Origin: Clostridium_AW malenominatum
Lineage (GTDB): Bacteria; Bacillota; Clostridia; Clostridiales; Clostridiaceae
NCBI RefSeq assembly: GCF_039521365.1
Contig: NZ_BAAACF010000001.1
Span: 124,001 to 188,000, forward strand
Direction of reading: 5' to 3'
DNA: 64,000 bases
The notes beneath the pieces were generated by a model. That model was not told where the DNA came from. It saw nothing but the letters and a program-made list of their open reading frames with translations, and ran no database searches. Numbering within the stretch: the first letter of the stretch is position 1; every line of letters begins with the position of its first letter. Shown one piece after another: positions 44,281 to 52,798 of the stretch. Both the position numbers and the translations under genes were made by a program.

Positions 44281-45603
44281 ATGAATATAAATGAATTAAA
44301 AGAAAAGGTAGTTAAAGCAATAGATGATAATAGGGAACTTATATTAAAAGCGGGTAAAGAAATTTATGCTACTCCTGAACTAGGATTTAAGGAATTTAAA
44401 ACTACAGAAGCAACGGCAAGTTTTTTGAAGAATCTTGGACTAGAGGTTGAGGAAAATATTGCAGTTACAGGATGTAAAGCAACTCTAAAGGGTGGAAAAC
44501 CAGGGCCTAATGTTGCGATTATTGGAGAACTTGATGCTATTTCTTGTGCAAATCACGTAGATGCAGTTCCAGGGGGAGCGGTTCATGCTTGTGGGCATAA
44601 TGTTCAAATAGCGGGAATGCTTGGAGCTGCTTTAGGAATTGTAAAAAGCGGCATTTTATCAGAGCTTTCCGGTAATGTAACTATTATGGCAACACCAGCA
44701 GAAGAATTTGTGGAATTAGAGTATAGAGCTAAGTTAAGAGAAGAAGGAAAGCTAACTTATTTTGGTGGGAAACAAGAACTTATTAAAAAAGGTTACTTTG
44801 ATGATGTAGATATGGCTATGATGTTCCACTCCCTAGATATGGGAGACAAAGAAGCATTAATAGGACCAGTAAGCAATGGTTTTATAGGAAAAAAAGTTCA
44901 GTTCATAGGAAAAGAGTCCCATGCAGGGTCAGCCCCTGAAGAAGGAATTAATGCGCTTAATGCAGCTATGCTTGCTATGAACAACATTCATGCGCAAAGA
45001 GAAACTTTTAAAGATTCTGATAGAGTAAGAGTTCATCCTATAATTACTAAGGGTGGAGATATTGTGAACTCTGTTCCAGCAGACGTGCAAATGGAATCTT
45101 ACGTAAGAGCAAGAACAATAGATGGAATGTTAGATTCTAATGCTAAAGTAGATAGAGCTTTAAAAGCTGGAGCAATGGCAGTTGGGGCAAAGGTGAAAAT
45201 AACAAATATTCCAGGATATCTTCCTGTATTAAAAAATGCTGAATTAGACAATTTATTTAAAGAAAACCTAATTTTTATGGGTATGCCACAAGATAAAATA
45301 ATAGAAGGTGGAGACTTTACAGGATCTTTTGACTTTGGAGATGTATCTCATATAATGCCAACAATTCATCCAATGATTGGCGGAATAACAGGAAACCTAC
45401 ACACTCGTGACTTTAAAATCGTTAATGAAGAACAAGCTTATATAGTACCTGCTAAAGCTATGGCTTTAACAGTTGTAGATTTACTATTTAATAATGCAGA
45501 AGCAGGAAAAAATATATTAGATAATTTTAAAGCTAAAATGACTAAGAAAGATTATTTGGACTTTATGGAAAGTATAGATAAAGTAGAAGAATTTGAGGGA
45601 TAA
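44281..45603 (+). CDS. M20-family metallo-amidohydrolase
   Basis: A 440-residue zinc hydrolase of the M20 aminoacylase/AbgB-like group. Metal-binding motifs include GELDAISCANH near residue 82, HACGHNVQIAGMLGAA near 101, TPAEE (catalytic Glu) near 141 and a dimerisation domain from GPVSNGFIG near 202. GNLHTRDF near 379 supplies a late ligand. ATG 44281 has GAAGGGGG upstream; the longer frame from 44221 lacks a site. Such enzymes remove acyl or aminobenzoyl groups from amino acids; the exact substrate is not clear. Confidence 0.9.
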   Translation: MNINELKEKVVKAIDDNRELILKAGKEIYATPELGFKEFKTTEATASFLKNLGLEVEENIAVTGCKATLKGGKPGPNVAIIGELDAISCANHVDAVPGGAVHACGHNVQIAGMLGAALGIVKSGILSELSGNVTIMATPAEEFVELEYRAKLREEGKLTYFGGKQELIKKGYFDDVDMAMMFHSLDMGDKEALIGPVSNGFIGKKVQFIGKESHAGSAPEEGINALNAAMLAMNNIHAQRETFKDSDRVRVHPIITKGGDIVNSVPADVQMESYVRARTIDGMLDSNAKVDRALKAGAMAVGAKVKITNIPGYLPVLKNAELDNLFKENLIFMGMPQDKIIEGGDFTGSFDFGDVSHIMPTIHPMIGGITGNLHTRDFKIVNEEQAYIVPAKAMALTVVDLLFNNAEAGKNILDNFKAKMTKKDYLDFMESIDKVEEFEG

Positions 45604-45618
45604 AACAGGTTTTGAAGG

Positions 45619-45659
45619 GACAGTTAATAAACATTTATTGTTTACTAACTGTCTTTTTT
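45619..45659 (+). terminator. Terminator between convergent M20 and mnmH genes
   Basis: Near-perfect stem GACAGTTAATAAACA / TGTTTACTAACTGTC with a 5-nt loop, followed by TTTTTTA. Its 3' arm lies inside the end of mnmH. Confidence 0.85.
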
Positions 45660-46672
45660 AACCATTCTATTATTTTAATAGAAGTTTCTTCAGTATAAAT
45701 ATTATAGAACACAGCATCATAGGATATATTGTTATGATTATATAAGGGATCATAATATTTAGTCATAAGTTCTTCTATTACTTGTTCGTACTCATGATTT
45801 TTTATCATACATATAAACCTATCAATATTAGTATTGCTTAAATGCTTTCTAAGAAGATTAAGAGCAGATATTAACTCATCGTCAGTTTCGTGGACGTAGT
45901 CTTTTAATACATTATTTACTCTACTTTTTATATCAGCATCTATCCCTATATTTTTTCCCGTGCCTATCTTGCTATAAAGATATTCAGGTATTATAATCCT
46001 ACCGATTCTTTTACTTTCACCCTCTAAAAACACAACATTGGTTTTTCTGTTTTTCAAGGATTCATAAACTAGACTTTCAAACATCTTTTGAGTATTCTGC
46101 TCACCAAGGCCAACACTTCCTAGAAGCGAACCCCTGTGATTTGCACAACCCTCAAGATCAAGTATATCCATGCCCTCTTCTTTAAGGAATTTTAAAATAT
46201 GGGTTTTACCCGTTCCAGTATTTCCATAGATGGTGACAAATTGAATTTCACTAAGGATTTTTGGAAGATTTTCATTTATATAATGCCTGTAACCTTTATA
46301 TCCCCCTTCAAGTTTAAATATATTCACACCAAGGGTCATAAAAAGAGACACTAAGGAACTACTCCTATATCCTCCTCTAGCGCAAAATAATATAATATTA
46401 TCATATTGTTTTTCTAACTCTAAAATCCTTTCATACAGTACAGGAAGCCTAGATGAAGCCACTTGTATTCCTATCCTTTTAGCCTTTTCAACACTTTCTT
46501 GGGTATAAATTGTTCCAATTAACTTTCTTTCATCATCATAGAATAAAGGGATGTTAATAGCACCAGGAATGGTCTCTGAATTGAATTCACCAGGACTCCT
46601 AACATCTACCAACACATAGTTTCCTTTTAACATATTTTTATCTATAGTATCATAGCTAATGGTTTTAAACAT
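45635..46672 (-). CDS. mnmH: tRNA 2-selenouridine synthase
   Basis: Exchanges sulfur for selenium at the wobble 2-thiouridine of certain tRNAs using selenophosphate. An N-terminal rhodanese domain (VLVDVRSPGEFNSETIPGA near residue 20) carries the catalytic Cys in LFCARGGYRSSSL near 95. A P-loop domain follows with GNTGTGKTH near 149. The length of 345 fits the family. ATG 46672 is chosen; a GTG at 46681 in the same frame is an alternative, and neither has a strong ribosome binding site. No selD is seen in the window; it must lie elsewhere if the enzyme works. Confidence 0.93.
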   Translation of the reverse strand: MFKTISYDTIDKNMLKGNYVLVDVRSPGEFNSETIPGAINIPLFYDDERKLIGTIYTQESVEKAKRIGIQVASSRLPVLYERILELEKQYDNIILFCARGGYRSSSLVSLFMTLGVNIFKLEGGYKGYRHYINENLPKILSEIQFVTIYGNTGTGKTHILKFLKEEGMDILDLEGCANHRGSLLGSVGLGEQNTQKMFESLVYESLKNRKTNVVFLEGESKRIGRIIIPEYLYSKIGTGKNIGIDADIKSRVNNVLKDYVHETDDELISALNLLRKHLSNTNIDRFICMIKNHEYEQVIEELMTKYYDPLYNHNNISYDAVFYNIYTEETSIKIIEWLKKTVSKQ

Positions 46673-46828
46673 AAATTTCACACTACTTTCTTTTGAGTAT
46701 GGTATAAAAGTATAAATAATATATATTATATACCATAAATTCTATCAGTAAATAAAATGATAAAAATTATTTCTATTGAAAGGATTTGTTGTTATAGTAT
46801 TATTAATAGGATTTTAAGGGGGATAAAT

Positions 46829-47749
46829 ATGAATAAAAAAGATCTAACCCTTGCGTTATTAGTTATAATAGTTTGGGGAGCTAATTTTACTGTAATTAAA
46901 TTAGGACTTGGAGGCGTTCCATCCATGCTGCTTGCTGCTTCACGATATATCTTTGCTTTATCAGCTATAGCTTTTGTAAAGCGACCTGCAGTAGAATGGC
47001 GTTATGTTGTTGCATATGGCATGACTGTAGGGGTTGGCCAGTTTTCTTGCTTGTTTTATGCAATGGATATAGGGATGCCCGCAGGTATTGCCTCTATTGT
47101 TCTTCAATCTCAAGCTTTCTTTACAATTTTATTTGCGGCAATACTATTAAAGGAAGCAGTAAAAGTGAGACAAGTAGTAGGTCTTGTAGTTGCGGCAACA
47201 GGTCTTTATTTTATAGGAGGAAATGTGGGTAGTAATGAATTATCTTCAATTCCTCTAGCTGCGCTTTTATTAACCCTTCTAGGTGCTGCCTTTTGGGGGT
47301 TTTCAAACATAGTAGTAAGATACGCTGCTAATAGAGCAGCTTCTCGAGGAGAAACACTAGATATGTTAAGTTTAGTAGTGTGGTCAAGTCTTGTACCGCC
47401 ACTTCCTCTTCTAGCTATTGCATTGATGCTAGATACACCACAAACATTATTTCATGCAATAAGCAACTTGAACGCATTATCAATTTTTGCTGTGCTTTAT
47501 CTAGCTTTTTGTGCTACATTATTTGGCTATGGAACCTGGAGTGGATTGCTTGCAAAATATCCTGCTGGCAGAGTAGCTCCACTTTCATTACTTGTTCCTA
47601 TAACTGGTTTAATTACAGCACAAATTGTTCTTAATGAAAAACTTTCAAAAATGCAATGGTTAGGAGGTTTGGTAATACTTTTAGGGCTAATAATATCAAA
47701 CTTTGGATGTTCACCAATGCAGCGTCTTTTTAAGACTAAAGATGTATAA
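46829..47749 (+). CDS. EamA/DMT-family transporter
   Basis: A 306-residue membrane protein with ten helices in two EamA repeats; the typical opening LLVIIVWGANFTVIKLGLGG is near residue 11. ATG 46829 has AAGGGGG upstream, so the longer frame from 46757 is rejected. It is divergent from mnmH. Members commonly export amino acids or other metabolites. The substrate is not readable. It is only a distant relative of the DMT protein at 7128. Confidence 0.88.
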   Translation: MNKKDLTLALLVIIVWGANFTVIKLGLGGVPSMLLAASRYIFALSAIAFVKRPAVEWRYVVAYGMTVGVGQFSCLFYAMDIGMPAGIASIVLQSQAFFTILFAAILLKEAVKVRQVVGLVVAATGLYFIGGNVGSNELSSIPLAALLLTLLGAAFWGFSNIVVRYAANRAASRGETLDMLSLVVWSSLVPPLPLLAIALMLDTPQTLFHAISNLNALSIFAVLYLAFCATLFGYGTWSGLLAKYPAGRVAPLSLLVPITGLITAQIVLNEKLSKMQWLGGLVILLGLIISNFGCSPMQRLFKTKDV

Positions 47750-47894
47750 TGCGGATTTAGTATTTATCTTTCAATATTGTAAGATAAAACTTCATTTTGT
47801 AAGGGAAATCAGTATTTTGATTTTCCAATTTTTTTTATAATATATTTATAAGGTCTATTTAGAATAATAATATATTTAAGGAAAAGGTGATTAG

Positions 47895-48743
47895 ATGGAT
47901 AACATATTTCTATTAATAAAATCCATAATATTAGGAATTGTAGAAGGAATAACTGAGTTTTTACCAGTATCCTCCACAGGGCATATGATTATTTTTCAAA
48001 ATTTAATGGGGTTTAAAGGAACAAATCCTAATTATGTTGAGATGTACACATATGTAATACAATTAGGAGCAATACTCGCAGTGGTTATACTTTATTGGAA
48101 AAAGATAAAAGAAACGCTTTTAAACTTTTTTCCTCAAAAGGTTGGATATGAAAAATCAGGTTTTAGATTTTGGTTTATGATATTTATCGCTTGTATACCT
48201 GGGGCTGTTTGTCAATTATTATTAGATGATTTAGCTGAAAAATATTTATTTACACCAACATCTGTAGCTATAACTTTGTTTGTAGGTGGTATATGGATGA
48301 TATATGCTGAAAAGAGATTTAGAAATAAAAGGGGAGAAGGAAAAGAGCTTAGTGTTACAGTAAAGCAAGCATGGACGATTGGTTTATTTCAATGTTTAGC
48401 TATAATCCCCGGAATGTCACGTTCAGCCTCAACAATTATTGGTGGATGGATATCAGGATTATCTACAGTTGCAGCAGCTGAGTTCTCCTTCTTTTTAGCA
48501 ATGCCAGTTATGGTAGGAATGAGTTTCTTAAAGATTTTAAAGATTGGGGGACTGTCTACCCTTACATCAATTGAATTAACTTCTCTTGGCGTAGGATTCT
48601 TAGTTTCCTTTGTGGTAGCTTTAATAGTTATTAATAAGTTTATTTCCTATTTAAAGAAGAAGCCTATGAAATTATTCGCTATATATAGAATGATATTTGC
48701 ATTTGTAGTATTATTTGCAGGGTTTTTAGGAATATTTGCTTAA
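47895..48743 (+). CDS. uppP: Undecaprenyl-diphosphate phosphatase
   Basis: Membrane phosphatase (BacA/UppP type) that recycles the lipid carrier for cell-wall synthesis; extra copies confer bacitracin tolerance. The 282 residues have about eight helices. The catalytic motif EGITEFLPVSSTGH lies near residue 16 and the second motif IIPGMSRSASTIIGG near 168. AAAAGGTG lies before the ATG. It is monocistronic and convergent with the P-type ATPase gene, with a 30-bp palindrome between. Confidence 0.96.
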   Translation: MDNIFLLIKSIILGIVEGITEFLPVSSTGHMIIFQNLMGFKGTNPNYVEMYTYVIQLGAILAVVILYWKKIKETLLNFFPQKVGYEKSGFRFWFMIFIACIPGAVCQLLLDDLAEKYLFTPTSVAITLFVGGIWMIYAEKRFRNKRGEGKELSVTVKQAWTIGLFQCLAIIPGMSRSASTIIGGWISGLSTVAAAEFSFFLAMPVMVGMSFLKILKIGGLSTLTSIELTSLGVGFLVSFVVALIVINKFISYLKKKPMKLFAIYRMIFAFVVLFAGFLGIFA

Positions 48744-48765
48744 AAGGTTATAGGTAGCGAAATCA

Positions 48766-48795
48766 AAGAGACAAAGGACATGTCCTTTGTCTCTT
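48766..48795. terminator. 30-bp perfect palindrome between convergent genes
   Basis: AAGAGACAAAGGACA joins its exact complement with no spacer. It sits between the uppP stop and the ATPase stop. T runs on either side are short. It probably ends transcription in both directions. Confidence 0.65.
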
Positions 48796-48810
48796 ATTAA
48801 TAGTTAAATG

Positions 48811-51429
48811 TTAGTTATGGGCATTGTTATAGTTGACAAATAGTAATTTATAAATCTGTACTAGAATTAAAGGCATAAAGGATAGGGCATATATATAACC
48901 ATATTGACTGGCATTTAATTTTGTAATTTCAAATAATTCCATAAGAGGTCTGTAAGCTAAAATTCCTGCTAACATTAAATAACCAAATACTATTGAAATC
49001 CAAATGTATTTATTGGAGAATAATCCTATTTTAAATATTGACTCCTTAGACCTTGAATTGAATCCGTGTAAAAGTCTTGAAAGACATAGTGTGGAAAAGG
49101 CCATTGTACTAGCAACTCTAGAATCTCCTGTTGATAGTCCTATATGAAAAGCTATCATTGTTCCTAAAGCTATCAAAAAGCCTTCAATAATTACTTCAAT
49201 GGCAAAGGGTTTATTTAGTATAGGTGTAGTTATATCTCTTGGTTTTTCTTTCATTATATTTTCATTATGAGGTTCAAGTCCTATTGCTATAGCTGGAAAG
49301 CTATCGGTAATAAGATTAATAAATAAAAGATGAACCGGCGCAAAGGGAATTGGTAGCGCTCCTAATGAAGCATAAAGTACTGACAGTATTCCTGCAGTGT
49401 TGCCTGATAGTAAGAATTTTATGGAGTTTTCAATGTTGGCATATATACTTCTGCCGTTTGAAACTGATTTCACAATTGTTGAGAAATTATCATCGGTAAG
49501 CACCATGGCAGCAGCATCTTTGGCAACTTCTGTACCTGTAATTCCCATAGCAATACCTATATCAGCTTGCTTTAAAGCAGGAGCATCATTAACACCGTCA
49601 CCAGTCATTGCAACTACATTTCCTCTTTCTTGCCATGCCCTTATTATCCTAATTTTATGTTCAGGGGATACTCTAGCATATACTGAAAAATTCTCAACCT
49701 TTTCTTTGAGCTCTTCGTCACTTATATTTTCTAGTTCAAATCCTTCCATAGCTTCTGATTCATATTTAAGTATTCCTATTTGCTTTGCTATAGCAGAGGC
49801 AGTTATCTTGTGGTCGCCTGTTATCATTACTGGCTTAATACCTGCATTTATACAATTTTCTACTGCTTCTGCAGACTCGATTCGCGGAGGATCCATCATA
49901 GCTATAAGCCCTATAAAGGTTAAATTAAATTCATCTTCCAAACTAATCTTTGTATCTTCCTTCACATCTTTATAGGCAAAGGCCAACACTCTAAGCCCAT
50001 TCATTGAGAAATCTTTATTTATATTTTCAATTTCTTTTTTATGTTCTTCTGTAAGTTCTTTTATCCCGTTTGAAGTTTCTATTTTTACAGATCTGGATAG
50101 AAGTACATCAAGTGCTCCCTTAGTAATCATAATTGATTTATCATGTAGTTTGTTAACAGTACTCATTAGTTTTCTATCTGAATCGAAGGGTATTTCTCCT
50201 AATCTTGAGTAATTTTTTCGTATAACCAACTCGTCTAGATCATATATTTCTCCCAGATTAACCAGTGCAACTTCAGTGGGATCACCTATTTCTTTCTTTT
50301 CAACAGTAACTGCATCATTACACAATAGAGCCATTAACACAAGTTTTTTCTCCAAATCTTTATCATGATTAAGTTCATCATGTTTTATAACTCTATCATC
50401 TACAAAGACCTTTTGAACAGTCATTTTGTTTTGTGTCAAGGTTCCTGTTTTATCTGAGCATATTACTGAAATGCTGCCAAGGCTTTCAACGGCATGCAGC
50501 TTTCTTACTATTGCATTTTCCTTAGCCATTTTTTGAGTGCCTAGGGCAAGTACTATAGTTACTATGGAGCTTAATGCTTCTGGAATAGCTGCTACTGCAA
50601 GAGATACTGCAAACATAAAGGAATCTATAATTTCGGCACCTCTGAATATATTTAAAGCAAAGATAAATGCGGATATAGCAAGTATGACAAAAGCCAGTTT
50701 TTTGCCGAAATTATCTAAGCTTACTTGAAGAGGTGTTTTCTTTATTTTTGCATTCTCTAATAAGTTGGCTATCTTGCCTATTTCAGTATTCATACCTATA
50801 TTGGTAATCAAGACAACAGCTCTTCCATAGGTTACAAAGCTTCCTGAAAAAACCATATTTTTTCTATCTCCAATAGCTACATTATCATTATCTATAGTTT
50901 CAGTGAATTTCAATACACTCTCAGACTCACCTGTTAAGGAACTTTCATTTACTTGAAGGCTGAAAGTTTCAAGTATTCTTCCGTCTGCACTTACGTAATC
51001 GCCAGCATCAAGATATAAAATGTCTCCTACCGTTAACTCACGGGATGGAATTTCTATTCTATTCCCATTTCTTAGAACCTTGGCTGTTGGTGATGAAAGA
51101 GCCTTAAGACTTTTTAAAGATTGTTCTGCTTTAATGTGTTGTATGGTTCCAAGAACCCCGTTAATTATTACTACTATAAGAATTACAATGGTGCTTTCAA
51201 GCTTTCCAAGAAAGGCAGATATTAATGCTGCTCCTAGTAATATTAAAACAAGAAAATCCTTAAATTGTTCAATAAATATTTGCAGAGGACTTTTTCTTTT
51301 AACTTCATCCAGTTCGTTAAAACCATATTTTTCACGCCTCTTTTCTATATCATCATCAATTAACCCTTTAAGATTACCATTTAGCACCTCCAATACTTCA
51401 TCTGATGACTTTCTGTAAAATTCATTCAT
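48811..51429 (-). CDS. P-type cation-transporting ATPase (Ca2+/Mn2+ type)
   Basis: An 872-residue P2A-type ATPase with an N-terminal cation-ATPase domain, the phosphorylation motif CSDKTGTLTQNKM near residue 325, the nucleotide-binding region, TGDGVNDAPALKQADIG near 615 and a C-terminal membrane block. The M4 motif AAIPEALSSIV fits Ca2+/Mn2+ pumps such as YloB and PMR1. ATG 51429 follows AAAGGAG; a TTG at 51447 in the same frame overlaps that site. A yybP-ykoY (manganese) riboswitch lies in the leader, so Mn2+ efflux under manganese excess is the best reading. Confidence 0.94.
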   Translation of the reverse strand: MNEFYRKSSDEVLEVLNGNLKGLIDDDIEKRREKYGFNELDEVKRKSPLQIFIEQFKDFLVLILLGAALISAFLGKLESTIVILIVVIINGVLGTIQHIKAEQSLKSLKALSSPTAKVLRNGNRIEIPSRELTVGDILYLDAGDYVSADGRILETFSLQVNESSLTGESESVLKFTETIDNDNVAIGDRKNMVFSGSFVTYGRAVVLITNIGMNTEIGKIANLLENAKIKKTPLQVSLDNFGKKLAFVILAISAFIFALNIFRGAEIIDSFMFAVSLAVAAIPEALSSIVTIVLALGTQKMAKENAIVRKLHAVESLGSISVICSDKTGTLTQNKMTVQKVFVDDRVIKHDELNHDKDLEKKLVLMALLCNDAVTVEKKEIGDPTEVALVNLGEIYDLDELVIRKNYSRLGEIPFDSDRKLMSTVNKLHDKSIMITKGALDVLLSRSVKIETSNGIKELTEEHKKEIENINKDFSMNGLRVLAFAYKDVKEDTKISLEDEFNLTFIGLIAMMDPPRIESAEAVENCINAGIKPVMITGDHKITASAIAKQIGILKYESEAMEGFELENISDEELKEKVENFSVYARVSPEHKIRIIRAWQERGNVVAMTGDGVNDAPALKQADIGIAMGITGTEVAKDAAAMVLTDDNFSTIVKSVSNGRSIYANIENSIKFLLSGNTAGILSVLYASLGALPIPFAPVHLLFINLITDSFPAIAIGLEPHNENIMKEKPRDITTPILNKPFAIEVIIEGFLIALGTMIAFHIGLSTGDSRVASTMAFSTLCLSRLLHGFNSRSKESIFKIGLFSNKYIWISIVFGYLMLAGILAYRPLMELFEITKLNASQYGYIYALSFMPLILVQIYKLLFVNYNNAHN

Positions 51430-51480
51430 TACAAATACTCCTTTCAAAGTAAAATAAAACTTGTTTTCCTAGAACTTAAG

Positions 51481-51625
51481 ATTCTAAATAAAAAAAGACC
51501 CTATAGTTAGAAAAATTTCTAACTATAGAGTCTCACTAAACTTAAAAAATTATCAAAGCCGGGACATGTCCGCAATGACGACTTTGAACCTGGTAAAACC
51601 CAGGAAGTTACTCCCTCTATAAATA
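51481..51625 (-). ncRNA. yybP-ykoY manganese riboswitch with terminator
   Basis: Read on the minus strand, the leader has the conserved elements of this class: GGGAGTAAC at the 5' end, CAAAGTCGTCA, then CCGGCTTTGATA, and GTGAGACTCT closing the basal stem. It is followed by a strong terminator hairpin (GACTCTATAGTTAGAAA / TTTCTAACTATAGGGTC) and a run of Ts (about 51489-51533). In this class Mn2+ binding prevents the terminator from forming and switches on Mn2+ exporters. The aptamer covers about 51529-51620. Confidence 0.92.
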
Positions 51626-51779
51626 TCATTTAAATTATTATAGTTTTGATTACAAGGAACATATTAACACTGGGCAAAATATATGTCAACTATTTATTTT
51701 TTAAATATGTATTAATATATTGGGCATAACTAAAAGTATGTTTAATAAAATTAATATTTTTATGAAAGAAGGTGTAATC

Positions 51780-52484
51780 ATGAAGACGTTAAAACGTAAA
51801 GATTTATTTTTATTACTTTGTGTAGGATTACTTTGTATGCTACTACCACTAAATTATGTAAAAGGTAAAGGCCAGGGAGAAAATCCTTTTAAATTGCCTT
51901 CCCTGTCATATAGTTATGATGCCTTGGAGCCCTACATCGATGCTGAAACTATGAAGATACATCATCAAAAACATCATGGAACATATGTAGAGAAACTTAA
52001 TGAAGCCATAAATAAGTATCCTGAATTAATGGATAAGTCTCTAGAATATCTTTTAACTAATTTAGATAAGCTACCTGATGACATAAGGGAAGCCGTTAGA
52101 AATAATGGTGGAGGACACTATAACCATAGTATCTTCTGGACAATAATGGGTAAAAACAAAGGTGGAGAACCTAAAGGTAAATTAAAAGAAGATATAGCAA
52201 AGACCTTTGGTAGTTTTGAAAATTTTAAAAAGGATTTTAAATCGGCGGCTCTAGGCAGGTTTGGTAGTGGATGGGCATGGCTCATAAAGGATAAGGATGG
52301 TAAATTAAAGATTGTATCCACAGCCAATCAAGATAGTCCAATAATGATGGGAATATCACCCGTTATGGGTATTGATGTTTGGGAACATGCTTATTATCTA
52401 AAGTACCAAAATAAGCGTGGTGAGTATATAGATAATTGGTGGAATGTAATCAATTGGGACGAAGTTGAGAAAAGATATAAATAA
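51780..52484 (+). CDS. sodA: Exported Fe/Mn superoxide dismutase
   Basis: A 234-residue superoxide dismutase with an N-terminal signal-like segment (positively charged MKTLKRKD, then LFLLLCVGLLCMLLPL), so it is probably secreted or membrane-attached. Metal ligands are visible: His in MKIHHQKHHGTYVEKL near residue 60, His in GGGHYNHSIFW near 112, and Asp and His in IDVWEHAYYLKY near 199. ATG 51780 has AGAAGGTG upstream; an earlier in-frame start at 51720 lacks a site and would bury the signal. It is divergent from the riboswitch-controlled Mn2+ pump, which may supply its metal outside the membrane. Confidence 0.93.
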   Translation: MKTLKRKDLFLLLCVGLLCMLLPLNYVKGKGQGENPFKLPSLSYSYDALEPYIDAETMKIHHQKHHGTYVEKLNEAINKYPELMDKSLEYLLTNLDKLPDDIREAVRNNGGGHYNHSIFWTIMGKNKGGEPKGKLKEDIAKTFGSFENFKKDFKSAALGRFGSGWAWLIKDKDGKLKIVSTANQDSPIMMGISPVMGIDVWEHAYYLKYQNKRGEYIDNWWNVINWDEVEKRYK

Positions 52485-52718
52485 AATATCTACTAACTCA
52501 TAAGTTGACAGCGATATAGATTATTTATATAATTATATTAAAATTAATAAATCTAACTTTAAGAAAGGGCAAGGTATTGGCAGAAATGAGAATATAACTC
52601 ACTTATATTTATGTAAAATGAAAATTCAAATAAAGTCCTAAATAAAGGCTTTATTGTCATGCATTTTATTTAATTTTGTGAGTGGATAGTGTTTTTATAA
52701 CTGTTGATAGTTTGTCTA
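52485..52718. other. Intergenic stretch after sodA
   Basis: AT-rich sequence with no credible open frame. I see no strong terminator for sodA. The promoter of the ABC-F gene starts near its right end. Confidence 0.5.
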
Positions 52719-52798
52719 TATAATGTGTTTAACCTTATATGTTATTAAGGTTTTATTTGAGACGCTATCCTCTCCATAGTACAAGGAGGGGATTTTTT
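52719..52798 (+). promoter_or_regulatory. Attenuator-like leader of the ABC-F gene
   Basis: TATAAT (52719-52724) is followed by an upstream hairpin (AACCTTA / TAAGGTT, 52731-52752). A terminator-like hairpin ATCCTCTCC / GGAGGGGAT (52767-52775 and 52785-52793) then runs into six Ts directly before the ATG. The 3' arm of this hairpin contains the ribosome binding site AAGGAGGGG, so the structure could block both transcription and translation. ARE ABC-F genes are often controlled by antibiotic-induced antitermination. Confidence 0.7.

Noticed and set aside
48811..51418. Long plus-strand open frames inside the ATPase gene (for example 49397-49975 and 51020-51418)
   Set aside because: They are antisense shadows of a well-conserved coding frame.
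52723..52779. 18-codon upstream frame ending in the ABC-F terminator loop
   Set aside because: Its ATG overlaps the apparent -10 box, so it would not be inside the transcript. The in-frame ATG at 52739 is a better leader candidate.
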